A DNA stretch of 64,000 bases from Crenobacter oryzisoli (GTDB lineage Bacteria > Pseudomonadota > Gammaproteobacteria > Burkholderiales > Chromobacteriaceae): the NCBI RefSeq assembly GCF_030385785.1, contig NZ_JAUEDK010000020.1, forward strand, positions 19,090 through 83,089, in the 5' to 3' direction. Under the pieces are notes generated by a model. It saw only the letters and a program-made list of their open reading frames with translations, was not told the origin of the DNA and searched no databases. Below are positions 37,288 to 45,562 of the stretch, one piece after another; within the stretch, counting starts at the first letter, position 1; each line of letters starts with the position of its first letter. The translations under genes and the position numbers were made by a program.

Positions 37288-38208
37288 ATGGATGTCACCG
37301 TCGTCCGCGACGCGCTGGCGCGAGACGCCAGCTGGGTGGTGTTCCTGAACGTGCTGATGCAGCAGCTAGGCCTGCCCGTACCGGCGGTGCCGACGCTGCT
37401 GGTGGCCGGCAGCGTGCTCGCATCGCCCAGCGTGGCGGCACAATTGCTGGCGGTAGCGGTGCTCGCCTCGCTGATCGCCGATGCGTTGTGGTACCACCTC
37501 GGTCGCGCGTTTGGCTATCGGGTGCTGGGCGGGCTGTGCAAGCTGTCGCTCAATCCCGGTAGCTGCGTGGCGCAGACCGAGTCGCGCTTCACCCGCTGGG
37601 GCGTCGGCTCGCTGGTGGTCGCCAAGTTCATCCCCGGCTTCTCCACCGTGGCGCCGCCGATCGCCGGCGCCCTGCGCATGCCCTTGCCGAGCTTTCTCGT
37701 CGCCGCCGGCCTCGGTGCCGCGCTGTGGGCCGGCTCCGCCCTGGCAGTCGGTTGGCTGGGGCGCGACCAACTGCTTGGCCTACTTACGCTGCTTGGCCGT
37801 AATGGCGGGGGGCTGATGGTCGGTGCTGCATTGGTTTTCGGCCTGTGGCTGGCCTGGAAGGGCTGGCAGCGCTACCGTTTCGAGCGGCTGGCGGCGATCC
37901 CCTACATCACGCCGGATGAGCTGGACACGGCGTTGCGCTCGGCGCATCCGCCGCTGCTGCTCGATTTTCGCAGCGCCCCAATGGTGGCGGAGCAGGGCGC
38001 CTTGCCGGGGGCAAGGCGCGCCGACCTGGATGGCCTCGCCGCCGCGGTCGAAGGCTGGCCGAAGCACCGCCCCATCGTCACGCTCTGCGCCTGCCCGGGG
38101 GCGGCTACCGCGGTGCAGGCTGCGCATCGGCTGGCCCGCTTGGGCTTCCAGTCGGTGCGGCCGCTCGCAGGCGGCTCCGACGCCTGGCGGGCCCATCTGC
38201 CGCGTTGA
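37288..38208 (+). CDS. DedA-family membrane protein with C-terminal rhodanese domain
   Basis: Residues 1-205 are a DedA/SNARE-associated membrane protein with VPTLLVAGSVLA, LIADALWYHLGRAFGYRVLGGLCKLSLNPGSC and the signature FTRWGVGSLVVAKFIPGFSTVAPPIAGALRM. Residues about 210-306 are a rhodanese-like domain with the putative catalytic loop around C267/C269 (TLCACPGAAT) and PLAGGSDAW. DedA proteins help recycle lipid carriers and keep membrane homeostasis; the rhodanese half would be cytoplasmic. Reading frame is continuous. Confidence 0.9.
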   Translation: MDVTVVRDALARDASWVVFLNVLMQQLGLPVPAVPTLLVAGSVLASPSVAAQLLAVAVLASLIADALWYHLGRAFGYRVLGGLCKLSLNPGSCVAQTESRFTRWGVGSLVVAKFIPGFSTVAPPIAGALRMPLPSFLVAAGLGAALWAGSALAVGWLGRDQLLGLLTLLGRNGGGLMVGAALVFGLWLAWKGWQRYRFERLAAIPYITPDELDTALRSAHPPLLLDFRSAPMVAEQGALPGARRADLDGLAAAVEGWPKHRPIVTLCACPGAATAVQAAHRLARLGFQSVRPLAGGSDAWRAHLPR

Positions 38209-38266
38209 GTCGCCTCTGCCGCGAGGCGGTGCTACAGTGCGCGCTTTGTATCGATGGGAGCGCGGG

Positions 38267-38626
38267 ATGAAGAAACAGCAGCAAGCGGGCGGGCTGGTCT
38301 ACTCGACCGAGCACGGCCGCATGTGTCCGGGCTGTCGCCAGCCTATCGACGCCTGCACCTGCACCAAGGCGGCCCCGCCGCCGTCCGACGGCGTGGTGCG
38401 GGTGTCGCGCGAGACCAAGGGACGCAAGGGCAAGGGCGTCACGGTGGTGAAGGGCGTGCCACTGGATGCCGAGGCGCTGCAACAGCTCGGTAAGCAGCTC
38501 AGGACCGCCTGCGGCTCGGGCGGTACCGTCAAGGACGGAGTGATCGAGATCCAGGGCGACCATGTCGAACTGGTGATGGACAAGCTCAAGCCGCACGGCT
38601 GGACGGTGAAGCGCGCAGGCGGTTAA
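38267..38626 (+). CDS. yciH: SUI1/eIF1-like translation factor YciH
   Basis: A 119-residue protein: N-terminal part with a Cys cluster (MCPGCRQPIDACTC) and a SUI1 domain (VRVSRETKGRKGKGVTVVKGVPLDAEALQQLGKQLRTACGSGGTVKDGVIEIQGDH). Bacterial YciH affects start-site selection and stress translation. ATG 38267 has GGGAGCGCGGG upstream. Confidence 0.93.
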   Translation: MKKQQQAGGLVYSTEHGRMCPGCRQPIDACTCTKAAPPPSDGVVRVSRETKGRKGKGVTVVKGVPLDAEALQQLGKQLRTACGSGGTVKDGVIEIQGDHVELVMDKLKPHGWTVKRAGG

Positions 38627-38639
38627 GCGGTTCGACGTC

Positions 38640-38790
38640 TGGCTCAGCGCCGCATGGAGAGCGTCGAGGTGAGCTGACTCCGGGCCGCCGGCCGGGCAGG
38701 CCACCAGATCGCCGACCCGCAGCGGATAGATGCCGACACTCAGGCGCAGTTGGTCGGTGTCCGGCAGGATCAGGACCCCCCCCTCGTTGG
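38640..38790 (-). pseudogene. Cupin-domain remnant
   Basis: Minus-strand translation gives VLILPDTDQLRLSVGIYPLRVGDLVACPAGGPESAH, the second half of a cupin barrel (the usual ..YPLRAGDLVACPAGGPETAH.. pattern). There is no start; the frame is lost at an eight-C run (38775-38783). It is a 3' fragment beside an intact cupin gene. Confidence 0.5.
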
Positions 38791-38800
38791 CGCGCTCCGT

Positions 38801-39256
38801 CTAGTCTGTGGCATCGGCGGGCGATGCGTCGATGTACATGCCGTAGCTCTCTACGTTGTCGACGACACGTTGCAGCACCGCCGCGGAGACCGACTGCTCC
38901 CGTGCCCCGGGCTGGCTGATGGGGATGCCGAAGTCCACAAAGAAGCGTTCAAAGCCTTTCGGGCGCCAGCCGGTGATCCACACCACGTCCTCGCCGGAGT
39001 GGTTGATGAAGGTGTGGGTGGTATGCGGTGGCAGTTCAACGAAGCTACCTGCGGCGTAGGGCTGCCAGTGGCCATTGCTCATCACATCCAACTGCCCCTT
39101 GATAATGAAAAAGAACTCGCTCTCGCGCTTGTGATAATGCGGGGGCGGGCCGGCCACCTTGGGTGGCGTGGTCACCTCGATCATGCCGTAGGAGGCGTCT
39201 GTTACCAACGGACGGACCTTGTGGCCCAGCACCCACAACAACTCGGAATCGCTCAT
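38801..39256 (-). CDS. Cupin-domain protein
   Basis: A 151-residue single-cupin protein. Cupin motif 1 is PPPHYHKRESEFFFIIKGQLDVM (metal ligands H, H, E) and motif 2 SFVELPPHTTHTFIN, with a C-terminal tail similar to small quercetinase-like cupins. Activity unknown. An AAGGAGA site precedes the ATG on the minus strand. Confidence 0.85.
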   Translation of the reverse strand: MSDSELLWVLGHKVRPLVTDASYGMIEVTTPPKVAGPPPHYHKRESEFFFIIKGQLDVMSNGHWQPYAAGSFVELPPHTTHTFINHSGEDVVWITGWRPKGFERFFVDFGIPISQPGAREQSVSAAVLQRVVDNVESYGMYIDASPADATD

Positions 39257-39368
39257 GCTTTGTCTCCTTGAAGTCTGGTGATGTCGCGGCCCGTCGTATC
39301 CGTGCGGGGCGAGAGTGCGGTCGGCTGGCAGATCGGAAGATCATAACGATCAGTCTGGTATTACTTTA

Positions 39369-39670
39369 GAGCCTGTTCTCGATCTTTTGAGTAGCAGGAC
39401 GAGAAAAGCCAAGTGGATGAATTGCAGGCCGGTCTTGAGTTCGCGCTCACAGTTCTTCCGCAGGCGCCGGCGTTTCTCCAGCCTGGCGAACGAACATTCC
39501 ACTCCCGCAATGTCGCTTCATCATCGCGAAACGGCTCACTGTATTCTGCAACATGCGCCACTGGCGCCACTCTCGAGCAGGTAGAGCACAGCACTTCAGA
39601 CCTCGAACAGAGCCACGGTCCTTGGCTTGAAACATTGGGTGGCGTGCCTGATGGGCCTGCACAAAATCAA
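39369..39670 (-). pseudogene. IS5-family transposase remnant with intact outer end
   Basis: The minus strand reads FARLEKRRRLRKNCERELKTGLQFIHLAFLVLLLKR, the signature C terminus of many IS5-group transposases, and farther upstream pieces of the N-terminal half (YLLESG, QWRML). The middle is deleted and frames shift. Right after the stop is GAGCCTGTTCTCGATC, preceded by TTA: the same terminal sequence and TNA target as the family-1 MITEs. It is therefore a likely relative of their transposase. Confidence 0.8.
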
Positions 39671-40191
39671 GGCATTACGCGGCTATAAGGCTCCTCGCCC
39701 GATTGGAGCCATTACTCGTCGCGCTCAATCGGCTCAATCGCGAGTTCACATCGGCTAGCCCGATAAAGCCTGAGTCACCGATATCACCTCTCTCCGACAT
39801 TCCGAGTCGCGAACAAAACCCAACGTAGTGGCCTTGGCAAGGCAGCACAACAACGCCAAGGGGGCCTTATTAGCGGCTCTTAACCGAGCCTCGGCGTGAG
39901 GAGCTGGAATGTCCACGGTTCTAGGCGCAGCCCAATCGGTAGCAGGACAGTCTCCTGCAAAAATCCATTCGTCGCCACGCTTGTTCCAGGTTGGGCCTGT
40001 CTTTGTAGAGCAGGCTAATCCTGCCATCACACTCCCCTAGGCGAGGGGGGTGCAGGCGGGGCACCAGCGCTACCCTGAGCATGAGTTCAGGATTTGGATA
40101 ACCAGCAGCCTACTGATCTGGCATACGCCTTCCTTTGGTCGCTCCAGCGCGGGGAGGGGGCGAATAGTGACTTTGTAATAAGGACGCTACC
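39671..40191. other. Intergenic debris between IS remnant and chemoreceptor
   Basis: Apart from family-2 element C, I see no gene here. Minus-strand open frames read through the repeat and are not credible. AATAAGGAC just before 40192 is the ribosome-binding site of the chemoreceptor. Confidence 0.5.
39804..39879. mobile_element. MITE-like element, family 2, copy C
   Basis: 76 bp with ends GAGTCGCGAACAAAACCCAACG and TTAGCGGCTC. Read in reverse it matches copy A at 7212 with the central 36 bp missing. Flanks differ (TCC and TTA), so the left end may be altered. Confidence 0.7.
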
Positions 40192-41772
40192 GTGAAGCGC
40201 AACGAACCTATTAGCGATGTTGAACACCTGGTCGACCCCCAAAAGCCAATCGTCTCCAAGACGGACCTAAAGGGCGTTATTACCTATGTGAATCCCTCCT
40301 TCATAGAAATCAGCGGGTTCAGCCGGGAGGAGTTGATCGGCCAATCGCACAATATCGTGCGACATCCGGACATGCCAGTTGAGGCTTTTGCCGACCTATG
40401 GAAAACCATCAAGGCCGATCGTACATGGCGAGGGCTCGTCAAGAACCGACGCAAAGACGGCGGTTACTACTGGACGAATGCATACGTCACCCCCATCACC
40501 GAAAAAGGCAAAAAAGTCGGCTACATGTCGGTACGTTCCGCTCCGTCGCGTGCCAGTGTCGAGGCGGCAGCTCGGCTGTATCGCGGCATCAATGCGGGTG
40601 AGAGTACCTTTCCGGCCACAAAGGCCCGCTACACGATGAGCATATCGCACTCCATTGCGGTGTTCGTAGGCTCTATTTTTTGCCTGGGGCTCGTTCGCAG
40701 CTCCCTCCAGGGGGCTGCCTATGTCAGCGTGGCAGCTTTGCAAATATTGATGATGTTCGCAGGGGGTATTTGGCTATCCCTGCGCATCAGTAGGCCTTTA
40801 GCTAGAGCAGAACAGGTGTTTCAGAGGCTAGTTGAAGGCGACTTCAGGGAAGAACTCGATGACAAGGCCCCGCGTGAGGTCGGACTATTGTTCACCCGCC
40901 TGCAGTCCCTTCAAGTCAACTTGCGCGCGATTATTACCGATGTTGTTCTTGCAACTAAGGTGGTGGAGAACGAGTCGGGGCGCCTGCGGGAAGAGTCCAG
41001 GCAGTTGGAAGCGCGAGTGTCCGCGCAAGCTGAGGGCATTACCACAATTGCCACTACTCTTGATCAGTTCAGCGCGGCCGTATCCGAAATTAGCGAGTCA
41101 ACCAAGAAAAGCTCCAATTATGCCGAAGATGCTCAGCGCTTGGTTGCGCAAGGTCAGGCAGAAATGGAGCAGTCACGTGCGGCCTCCAATGAGGTTATTA
41201 CGACAATGGAGCATACCCGTCCTATGCTCGACACCCTGCAATCTGCTGTTGCCGAAATCGACAGCGTGATGCGTACCATTCGCGAAGTAGCCGACCAGAC
41301 CAACCTGTTGGCTCTCAATGCCGCCATCGAGGCTGCACGGGCAGGAGAGCAGGGGCGTGGCTTCGCCGTTGTGGCCGATGAGGTGCGCAAGCTGGCAGAA
41401 CGCACTGCACGAAGCACCCAGGAAATTTCCAGCACTATCGTTCGCGTCCAAGAGAGCGCCAGCCTGGTATTCGACGCCATGAAGCAGTCCGAAGAAGCAT
41501 CAATCAAGAGCGGAGAACGCCTCGAGACCACTCACGATGCACTCGGCAATATTCAGTTGATAAGTAGCGGGGTCGCACGGAGTTCGCATGAAATCTCAGC
41601 CACCTTGGCGCAGCAAACCGAGGCTTCGCAAAATATCGCCAGTAGTATGGAGAAGATGAATGCTTTGGCGATCGAGAATCAAACGACAGTGGCAAAGTTC
41701 AAGCGAGCGGCCGAAACTCTGTACCAAGTGGCCGATGAGCAGCAAGCACTTTTGTCGCTCTTCGAGAAATAG
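40192..41772 (+). CDS. PAS-domain chemoreceptor (Aer-like)
   Basis: A 526-residue receptor starting with GTG. A PAS domain at about 12-118 ([67 protein letters not shown]) matches Aer-type FAD-binding redox sensors. Two close membrane segments follow (about 155-205), then HAMP-like and signalling regions with [40 protein letters not shown]. It would steer the cell by redox or oxygen state. Single gene with AAGGAC upstream. Confidence 0.92.
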   Translation: MKRNEPISDVEHLVDPQKPIVSKTDLKGVITYVNPSFIEISGFSREELIGQSHNIVRHPDMPVEAFADLWKTIKADRTWRGLVKNRRKDGGYYWTNAYVTPITEKGKKVGYMSVRSAPSRASVEAAARLYRGINAGESTFPATKARYTMSISHSIAVFVGSIFCLGLVRSSLQGAAYVSVAALQILMMFAGGIWLSLRISRPLARAEQVFQRLVEGDFREELDDKAPREVGLLFTRLQSLQVNLRAIITDVVLATKVVENESGRLREESRQLEARVSAQAEGITTIATTLDQFSAAVSEISESTKKSSNYAEDAQRLVAQGQAEMEQSRAASNEVITTMEHTRPMLDTLQSAVAEIDSVMRTIREVADQTNLLALNAAIEAARAGEQGRGFAVVADEVRKLAERTARSTQEISSTIVRVQESASLVFDAMKQSEEASIKSGERLETTHDALGNIQLISSGVARSSHEISATLAQQTEASQNIASSMEKMNALAIENQTTVAKFKRAAETLYQVADEQQALLSLFEK

Positions 41773-42150
41773 CAATAATCAGTTACGTTTTACTTTGTTG
41801 CGACTAAATTGAAAGTATTTTGCATGAAAATGCCATTGGCTTAAGTTTTTATCTTGTAAAAACGAAACGTCACCACTCCTCCCCCCTCTTTTCTTACCCC
41901 TCCTCCTCTGCATAGGGGGGGGGTATTTGTAAAGCCAAGCATATTGTTGTCATCGGACGGATGGTGCTCCTGCGCTATCTACCCGCTTTCCTTCGGAAAG
42001 GCACCTCGCGTGTTTGGCCGAGCCACATAGCAGCTAGGTTTGATCGTCGATCACATGTTCACTATAACTTAGAACAATGGGTTAATTTTCTCGTTAACTT
42101 ACATTTCAAATGTGTAGTGAATACTTAAAAATAAGTAGAGGGAGGAGATC
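41773..42150. other. AT-rich promoter region of the DUF1302 gene
   Basis: About 380 bp, much more AT-rich than the surroundings, with long T/A runs (41800-41870, 42060-42130) and a C-rich/G-rich pair (41880-41930) that could pair as a hairpin. No gene. AGGGAGGAG at 42139-42147 is the ribosome-binding site. Confidence 0.5.
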
Positions 42151-43836
42151 ATGCAAAAAAACAATATAATAAACTTCAAATTGAAGTTGCCTGTGCTTAC
42201 TGCTGCAACGGTAGCAGCGCTGACTGTTATGTCGGCTCAAGCATTCGAGTTCGGTGCCGAGAATAGCGACCTGACCGGCCATTGGGACACTGCCGTCAAA
42301 CTAGACTTATCGCGCCGGACGTCAAGCCAAGACCCGCACATCGCAAAATCACCAAACTATAACGATGGCGATCTGAACTTCAACAAAGGCGAGTTCACTT
42401 CAGAACGCATCGATCTATTTAGCCAATTCGAGCTTGATTACAAGCACAAGATGGGGGTTCGTGTCAGTGGGGCGGCCTGGTACGATGCTGCCTACGACAA
42501 CCTGAATAATCCCAATCCCACCCCCAATCACCTGGTAAACGGAAAGCCAACGGTCGGTCTGAGTGGCTACACTGATCGCTACGCCCACGGCCCCTCGGGG
42601 GAACTGCTGGAAGCCTACGCGTTTCGTAACTTCGACCTCGGCGGTCAGCAAAAACTCGACATCACAGCGGGCAAGAGCCTGCAATCCTGGGGCAACAGCA
42701 CGCAGACGCTTCTGCATGGCATCAACTATGGGCAATACGCGTACGATCTCGGCAAATTGTACAGCGTCCCGCGCAACGAACCCCAGGAAGTGTTTCTACC
42801 TCGCGAACAGGTGACCGCAGACTATACGCTCTCACCGCAGTGGTCTTTTGGTGGGGAATACTTCCTCGACTGGCAGCATTCTCGCTTCCCGGAGGCAGGG
42901 TCTTACCTGGGCATGTACGACCTGGCGCTGGATGGTGGCGAAACCGCTTACGTTCCCAACATTCTCGGCGGTCTCGCTTTCCGTGGCTATGACCTGACCC
43001 CAAACAAAACCGGTGACTTTGGCGTCAATACAAAGTGGAGTCCAAGCTGGTTTGGCGGCTCCATCAGCCTGATTTACCGCCGCACCTCCGATACGCTGCC
43101 GGATACGGTAATACTCGACCCGGTACGCAAGCAATACCACATTGCCTATGCCAATGACATAGATATCTATGGCTTGAGCTTGTCGAAGGTCATAGCAGGC
43201 AACAAGGTGGGGATGGATGTGAGCTATCGGGATAACATGCCATTGGCTAGCCAGCCAATCCTCACCGTGTCACCTGCCAAGGCGGGCCAGCCAGGCTTTA
43301 TCGCTGCTATCCCTCAACAGGGCGACACGGGCGGTGCAGTCGGTAAAACGCTGCACGTTGCATTGAACGACACCAAGGTTTTCGGTAAGACCCCGCTGTT
43401 CGATAAAGCCTTCCTCCAAGCTGAGCTGACCTATAACCGGCTCTTGTCGGTAACCGAAGGCTTTGCACAGTACCGTGGCAATTCGGCCTATACCGGTATC
43501 GACAAGTCCACCCGCGAATTCTTTGGCATGAACGCCTACTTCGCTCCAACCTGGAACCAGGTATTTCCGGGGGTAGATCTGTCCATGCCGTTGGTCTATT
43601 CGACCGGCATCAGTGGTGAATCAGCGGTGCCTTTGGGGGGTAATAAAGGTACCGGTAGTTATTCGGCCGGTATAGGCGCCCTGGTGAATTCCAAATATCA
43701 GATCGACCTCAGATACACCGCATTCTTTGGGGGGTATCGCGTCGCACCAAACGGGACTATTTCGTCTTATGCTGGTCTGAGTGCCTTGTTGAGCGATCGT
43801 AACAACGTATTGCTTACCTTCAAGACCAAGTTCTAA
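42151..43836 (+). CDS. DUF1302-family outer-membrane protein
   Basis: A 561-residue exported protein: signal peptide (KLPVLTAATVAALTVMSAQA, cleavage before FEFG) followed by the DUF1302 beta-rich sequence (DLTGHWDTAVKLDLSRRT, ERIDLFSQFELDYKHKMGVRVSGAAWYD, DITAGKSLQSWGNSTQTLLHGINYGQ) and a terminal FKTKF suited to barrel assembly. Family members are linked to hydrophobic-substrate catabolism and usually sit beside a DUF1329 gene, absent here. Codon use and AT-rich flanks differ a little from the neighbours, and IS debris follows. Confidence 0.85.
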   Translation: MQKNNIINFKLKLPVLTAATVAALTVMSAQAFEFGAENSDLTGHWDTAVKLDLSRRTSSQDPHIAKSPNYNDGDLNFNKGEFTSERIDLFSQFELDYKHKMGVRVSGAAWYDAAYDNLNNPNPTPNHLVNGKPTVGLSGYTDRYAHGPSGELLEAYAFRNFDLGGQQKLDITAGKSLQSWGNSTQTLLHGINYGQYAYDLGKLYSVPRNEPQEVFLPREQVTADYTLSPQWSFGGEYFLDWQHSRFPEAGSYLGMYDLALDGGETAYVPNILGGLAFRGYDLTPNKTGDFGVNTKWSPSWFGGSISLIYRRTSDTLPDTVILDPVRKQYHIAYANDIDIYGLSLSKVIAGNKVGMDVSYRDNMPLASQPILTVSPAKAGQPGFIAAIPQQGDTGGAVGKTLHVALNDTKVFGKTPLFDKAFLQAELTYNRLLSVTEGFAQYRGNSAYTGIDKSTREFFGMNAYFAPTWNQVFPGVDLSMPLVYSTGISGESAVPLGGNKGTGSYSAGIGALVNSKYQIDLRYTAFFGGYRVAPNGTISSYAGLSALLSDRNNVLLTFKTKF

Positions 43837-43845
43837 TCGACATCC

Positions 43846-43905
43846 TCCCCCCGCCTAAGGCCGGGGGATTTCTACGGCGCTCGCTCAGGCATAGTGCCTG
43901 AGCGA
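43846..43905 (-). repeat. Hairpin pair resembling an IS200/IS605 element end
   Basis: Two hairpins: CCCCCCGCC-TAA-GGCCGGGGG (about 43846-43868) and a perfect 11-bp stem TCGCTCAGGCA-TAG-TGCCTGAGCGA (43881-43905). The first has the GC-rich form found at tnpB-side ends of IS200/IS605 elements, in keeping with the TnpB remnant beside it. It may also act as terminator for the DUF1302 gene. Confidence 0.6.
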
Positions 43906-43987
43906 ATCTCTCCGGTGGGGGCCTGCAGCTGGTGACCTCACAGCATCTCTCTCTTCTCCTGCCAACCGGGCGTGCCGCGCCCTTGGA

Positions 43988-44095
43988 TCGGCTAACAAAG
44001 ATCCTTCTACAGCGTTGCGCCTCCTTGCCGTAATACTTGTACTGTCTACGGCCGCACACCTAGCCAAGACTGCTTTGCTGAGTTTTGTTTGATCG
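43988..44095. mobile_element. MITE-like element, family 2, copy D
   Basis: About 108 bp; the left edge reads GGCTAACAAAG and the right edge, in reverse, AACAAAACTCAGC. The interior CTTGCCGTAATACTTGTACTG matches copy A. It is inserted in the TnpB remnant. Edges are approximate because both ends have mutated. Confidence 0.65.
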
Positions 44096-44340
44096 CGCCG
44101 ACCGGATCGGCGTTTTCCTCGCAGCCGCATTCGAAGATGCGAACTGCACTTGTGTGCGCCAGTTGTCTGCCGACATGTGGTCGCAGCATGGGTAGGGGGC
44201 TTGTAATCGAGCTGGCGGCGGAACTCGAACCAGCCCTGATTCGGGGAGGGATGTGTGCCTGGATGGAGCCCGAGCCGGCTTATCCGGTTGCTCTGCATTG
44301 CCTGCCGCCGACTTGGACAGATTCCGTCCGGCCAATCCTC

Positions 44341-44654
44341 TATACACACTATTGCTTGTTTTGGCTGATGGCCGTTGAGGTGTTGTGCAGGTAGTCGCAG
44401 CGAACGTTGCCGATGGGGGGAAAGCGCTGAGCGCTGGCTTTCGACTTTTTTTAATTGCTATTAACTGGGTTTTGCGGCTCATGACCTGCAGCGCACGGCG
44501 TAAGCGGTCTTCATATCGTTTGAAGCTGTTGAGCGGCGTGTCTGGCCATCCGGCAACGTGTCAAAGTCGACAGCGCCCATGTCGATGCCACCAGCCGCCC
44601 CACCTTGTGCGGCCAATAGATAGCAAAGCCTACTGGCCGGTCATCATGGCCGAG
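44341..44654. other. Intergenic stretch without a supported gene
   Basis: Between the TnpB remnant and the LysR gene I see no gene or clear signal. Earlier TnpB sequence may have lain here but is not recognisable. Confidence 0.4.
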
Positions 44655-45536
44655 CTATTCCAAGGCCATCTCAAAGAACGCACGCATCGCCTCTGTCACA
44701 TAGCGCTGCTCGTGTCGCAGCATCAGGAAATTCCGCGACGGCAGAGGCCAGTGGAGTGCCGTCAGCGTCCCTGCACTGAGCGAGCCGGCGGCGACCAGTC
44801 GGGACATCACGGTCGCGCCAGCGCCAGCCTCGACCGCGGTGCGTACCGCTTCATTCGATGGGAGTTCAAGCCCGATCTCGAGCTCGGAGGGATCGACCCC
44901 TGAGCTTCGCACCATCTTTTCGAAGATCCCGCGGGTGCCCGATCCCTGTTCACGCAATACCCAGATGCTGTCGCGCATGTCTATATCGGCTGACATCGAA
45001 TCGTGGCCGGCCCACGGATGAGTGGGGGCAACCACGAGCATTAGTTCATCCTGGGCAACCGCGCGTATTTCCAGCCCATTGGTGTCTACCTGATCTTCCA
45101 CGAAACCGAGATCGACAGTTCCTTCATCAACTTGCCGGACGACCTGTTCGGTATTTGTGATCGTGAGGTTCAGCGAAATGCCAGGATAACGCGTACGAAA
45201 GCGCTGCATCACTTTCGGTATCCAGTAGTTGGCCACCGTTTGACTCGAGGCCAGCGATAATGTGCCACGCCGCAATCCGGCTAGATCTGACAGCATATTC
45301 CCGGCCGACGAGGCGCGGGTGAGCACTGCGCGTGCCTCGTCGAGAAACTGCCGACCGGCATCAGTCAGCACGATATTCCGGCGAATCCGGTGAAACAACT
45401 TGATGTCATACTGCGCTTCAAGGGCGGCGATTGAACTACTCACCGCCGATTGCGAAAGCGCCAGAGTGTTTGCCGCTCGCGTTACATGCTGCTGCTCTGC
45501 AACTGCAACAAAGATACGAAGTTGATCGAGGGTCAT
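44655..45536 (-). CDS. LysR-type regulator, YeiE-like
   Basis: A 293-residue LTTR with HTH QLRIFVAVAEQQHVTRAANTLALSQSAVSSSIAALEAQYDIKLFHRIRRNIVLTDAGR and effector domain GTLSLASSQTVANYWIPKVMQRFRTRYPGISL, WVLREQGSGTRGIFE: the CysB/YeiE-like pattern. It follows the YeiH-type gene on the same strand by 26 bp, and SorAB lie upstream. In enterobacteria YeiE is a sulfite-responsive regulator encoded next to yeiH, which fits a sulfite role here. ATG 45536 chosen; a TTG at 45548 would add four residues. Confidence 0.87.
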   Translation of the reverse strand: MTLDQLRIFVAVAEQQHVTRAANTLALSQSAVSSSIAALEAQYDIKLFHRIRRNIVLTDAGRQFLDEARAVLTRASSAGNMLSDLAGLRRGTLSLASSQTVANYWIPKVMQRFRTRYPGISLNLTITNTEQVVRQVDEGTVDLGFVEDQVDTNGLEIRAVAQDELMLVVAPTHPWAGHDSMSADIDMRDSIWVLREQGSGTRGIFEKMVRSSGVDPSELEIGLELPSNEAVRTAVEAGAGATVMSRLVAAGSLSAGTLTALHWPLPSRNFLMLRHEQRYVTEAMRAFFEMALE

Positions 45537-45562
45537 GGTTTTCAGCAAATCTCAAACTTTTC

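Larger units (their letters stand above)
43840..44340 (-). pseudogene. Decayed TnpB (IS200/IS605 family) C-terminal fragment
   Basis: Three minus-strand frames give the end of TnpB in order: AEQPDKPARA, NQGWFEFRRQLDYK, then CCDHMSADNWRTQVQF and ECGCEENADPVGAI, which is the Zn-ribbon with two CxxC-type pairs, then a tail to the element end. At least three frameshifts occur, and a family-2 mobile repeat (43988-44095) splits the tail from the Zn ribbon. No RuvC catalytic part remains. Confidence 0.72.

Noticed and set aside
39755..40030. 91-codon minus-strand frame
   Set aside because: Runs through the family-2 repeat, which explains its recognisable part; the rest is not similar to anything I know.
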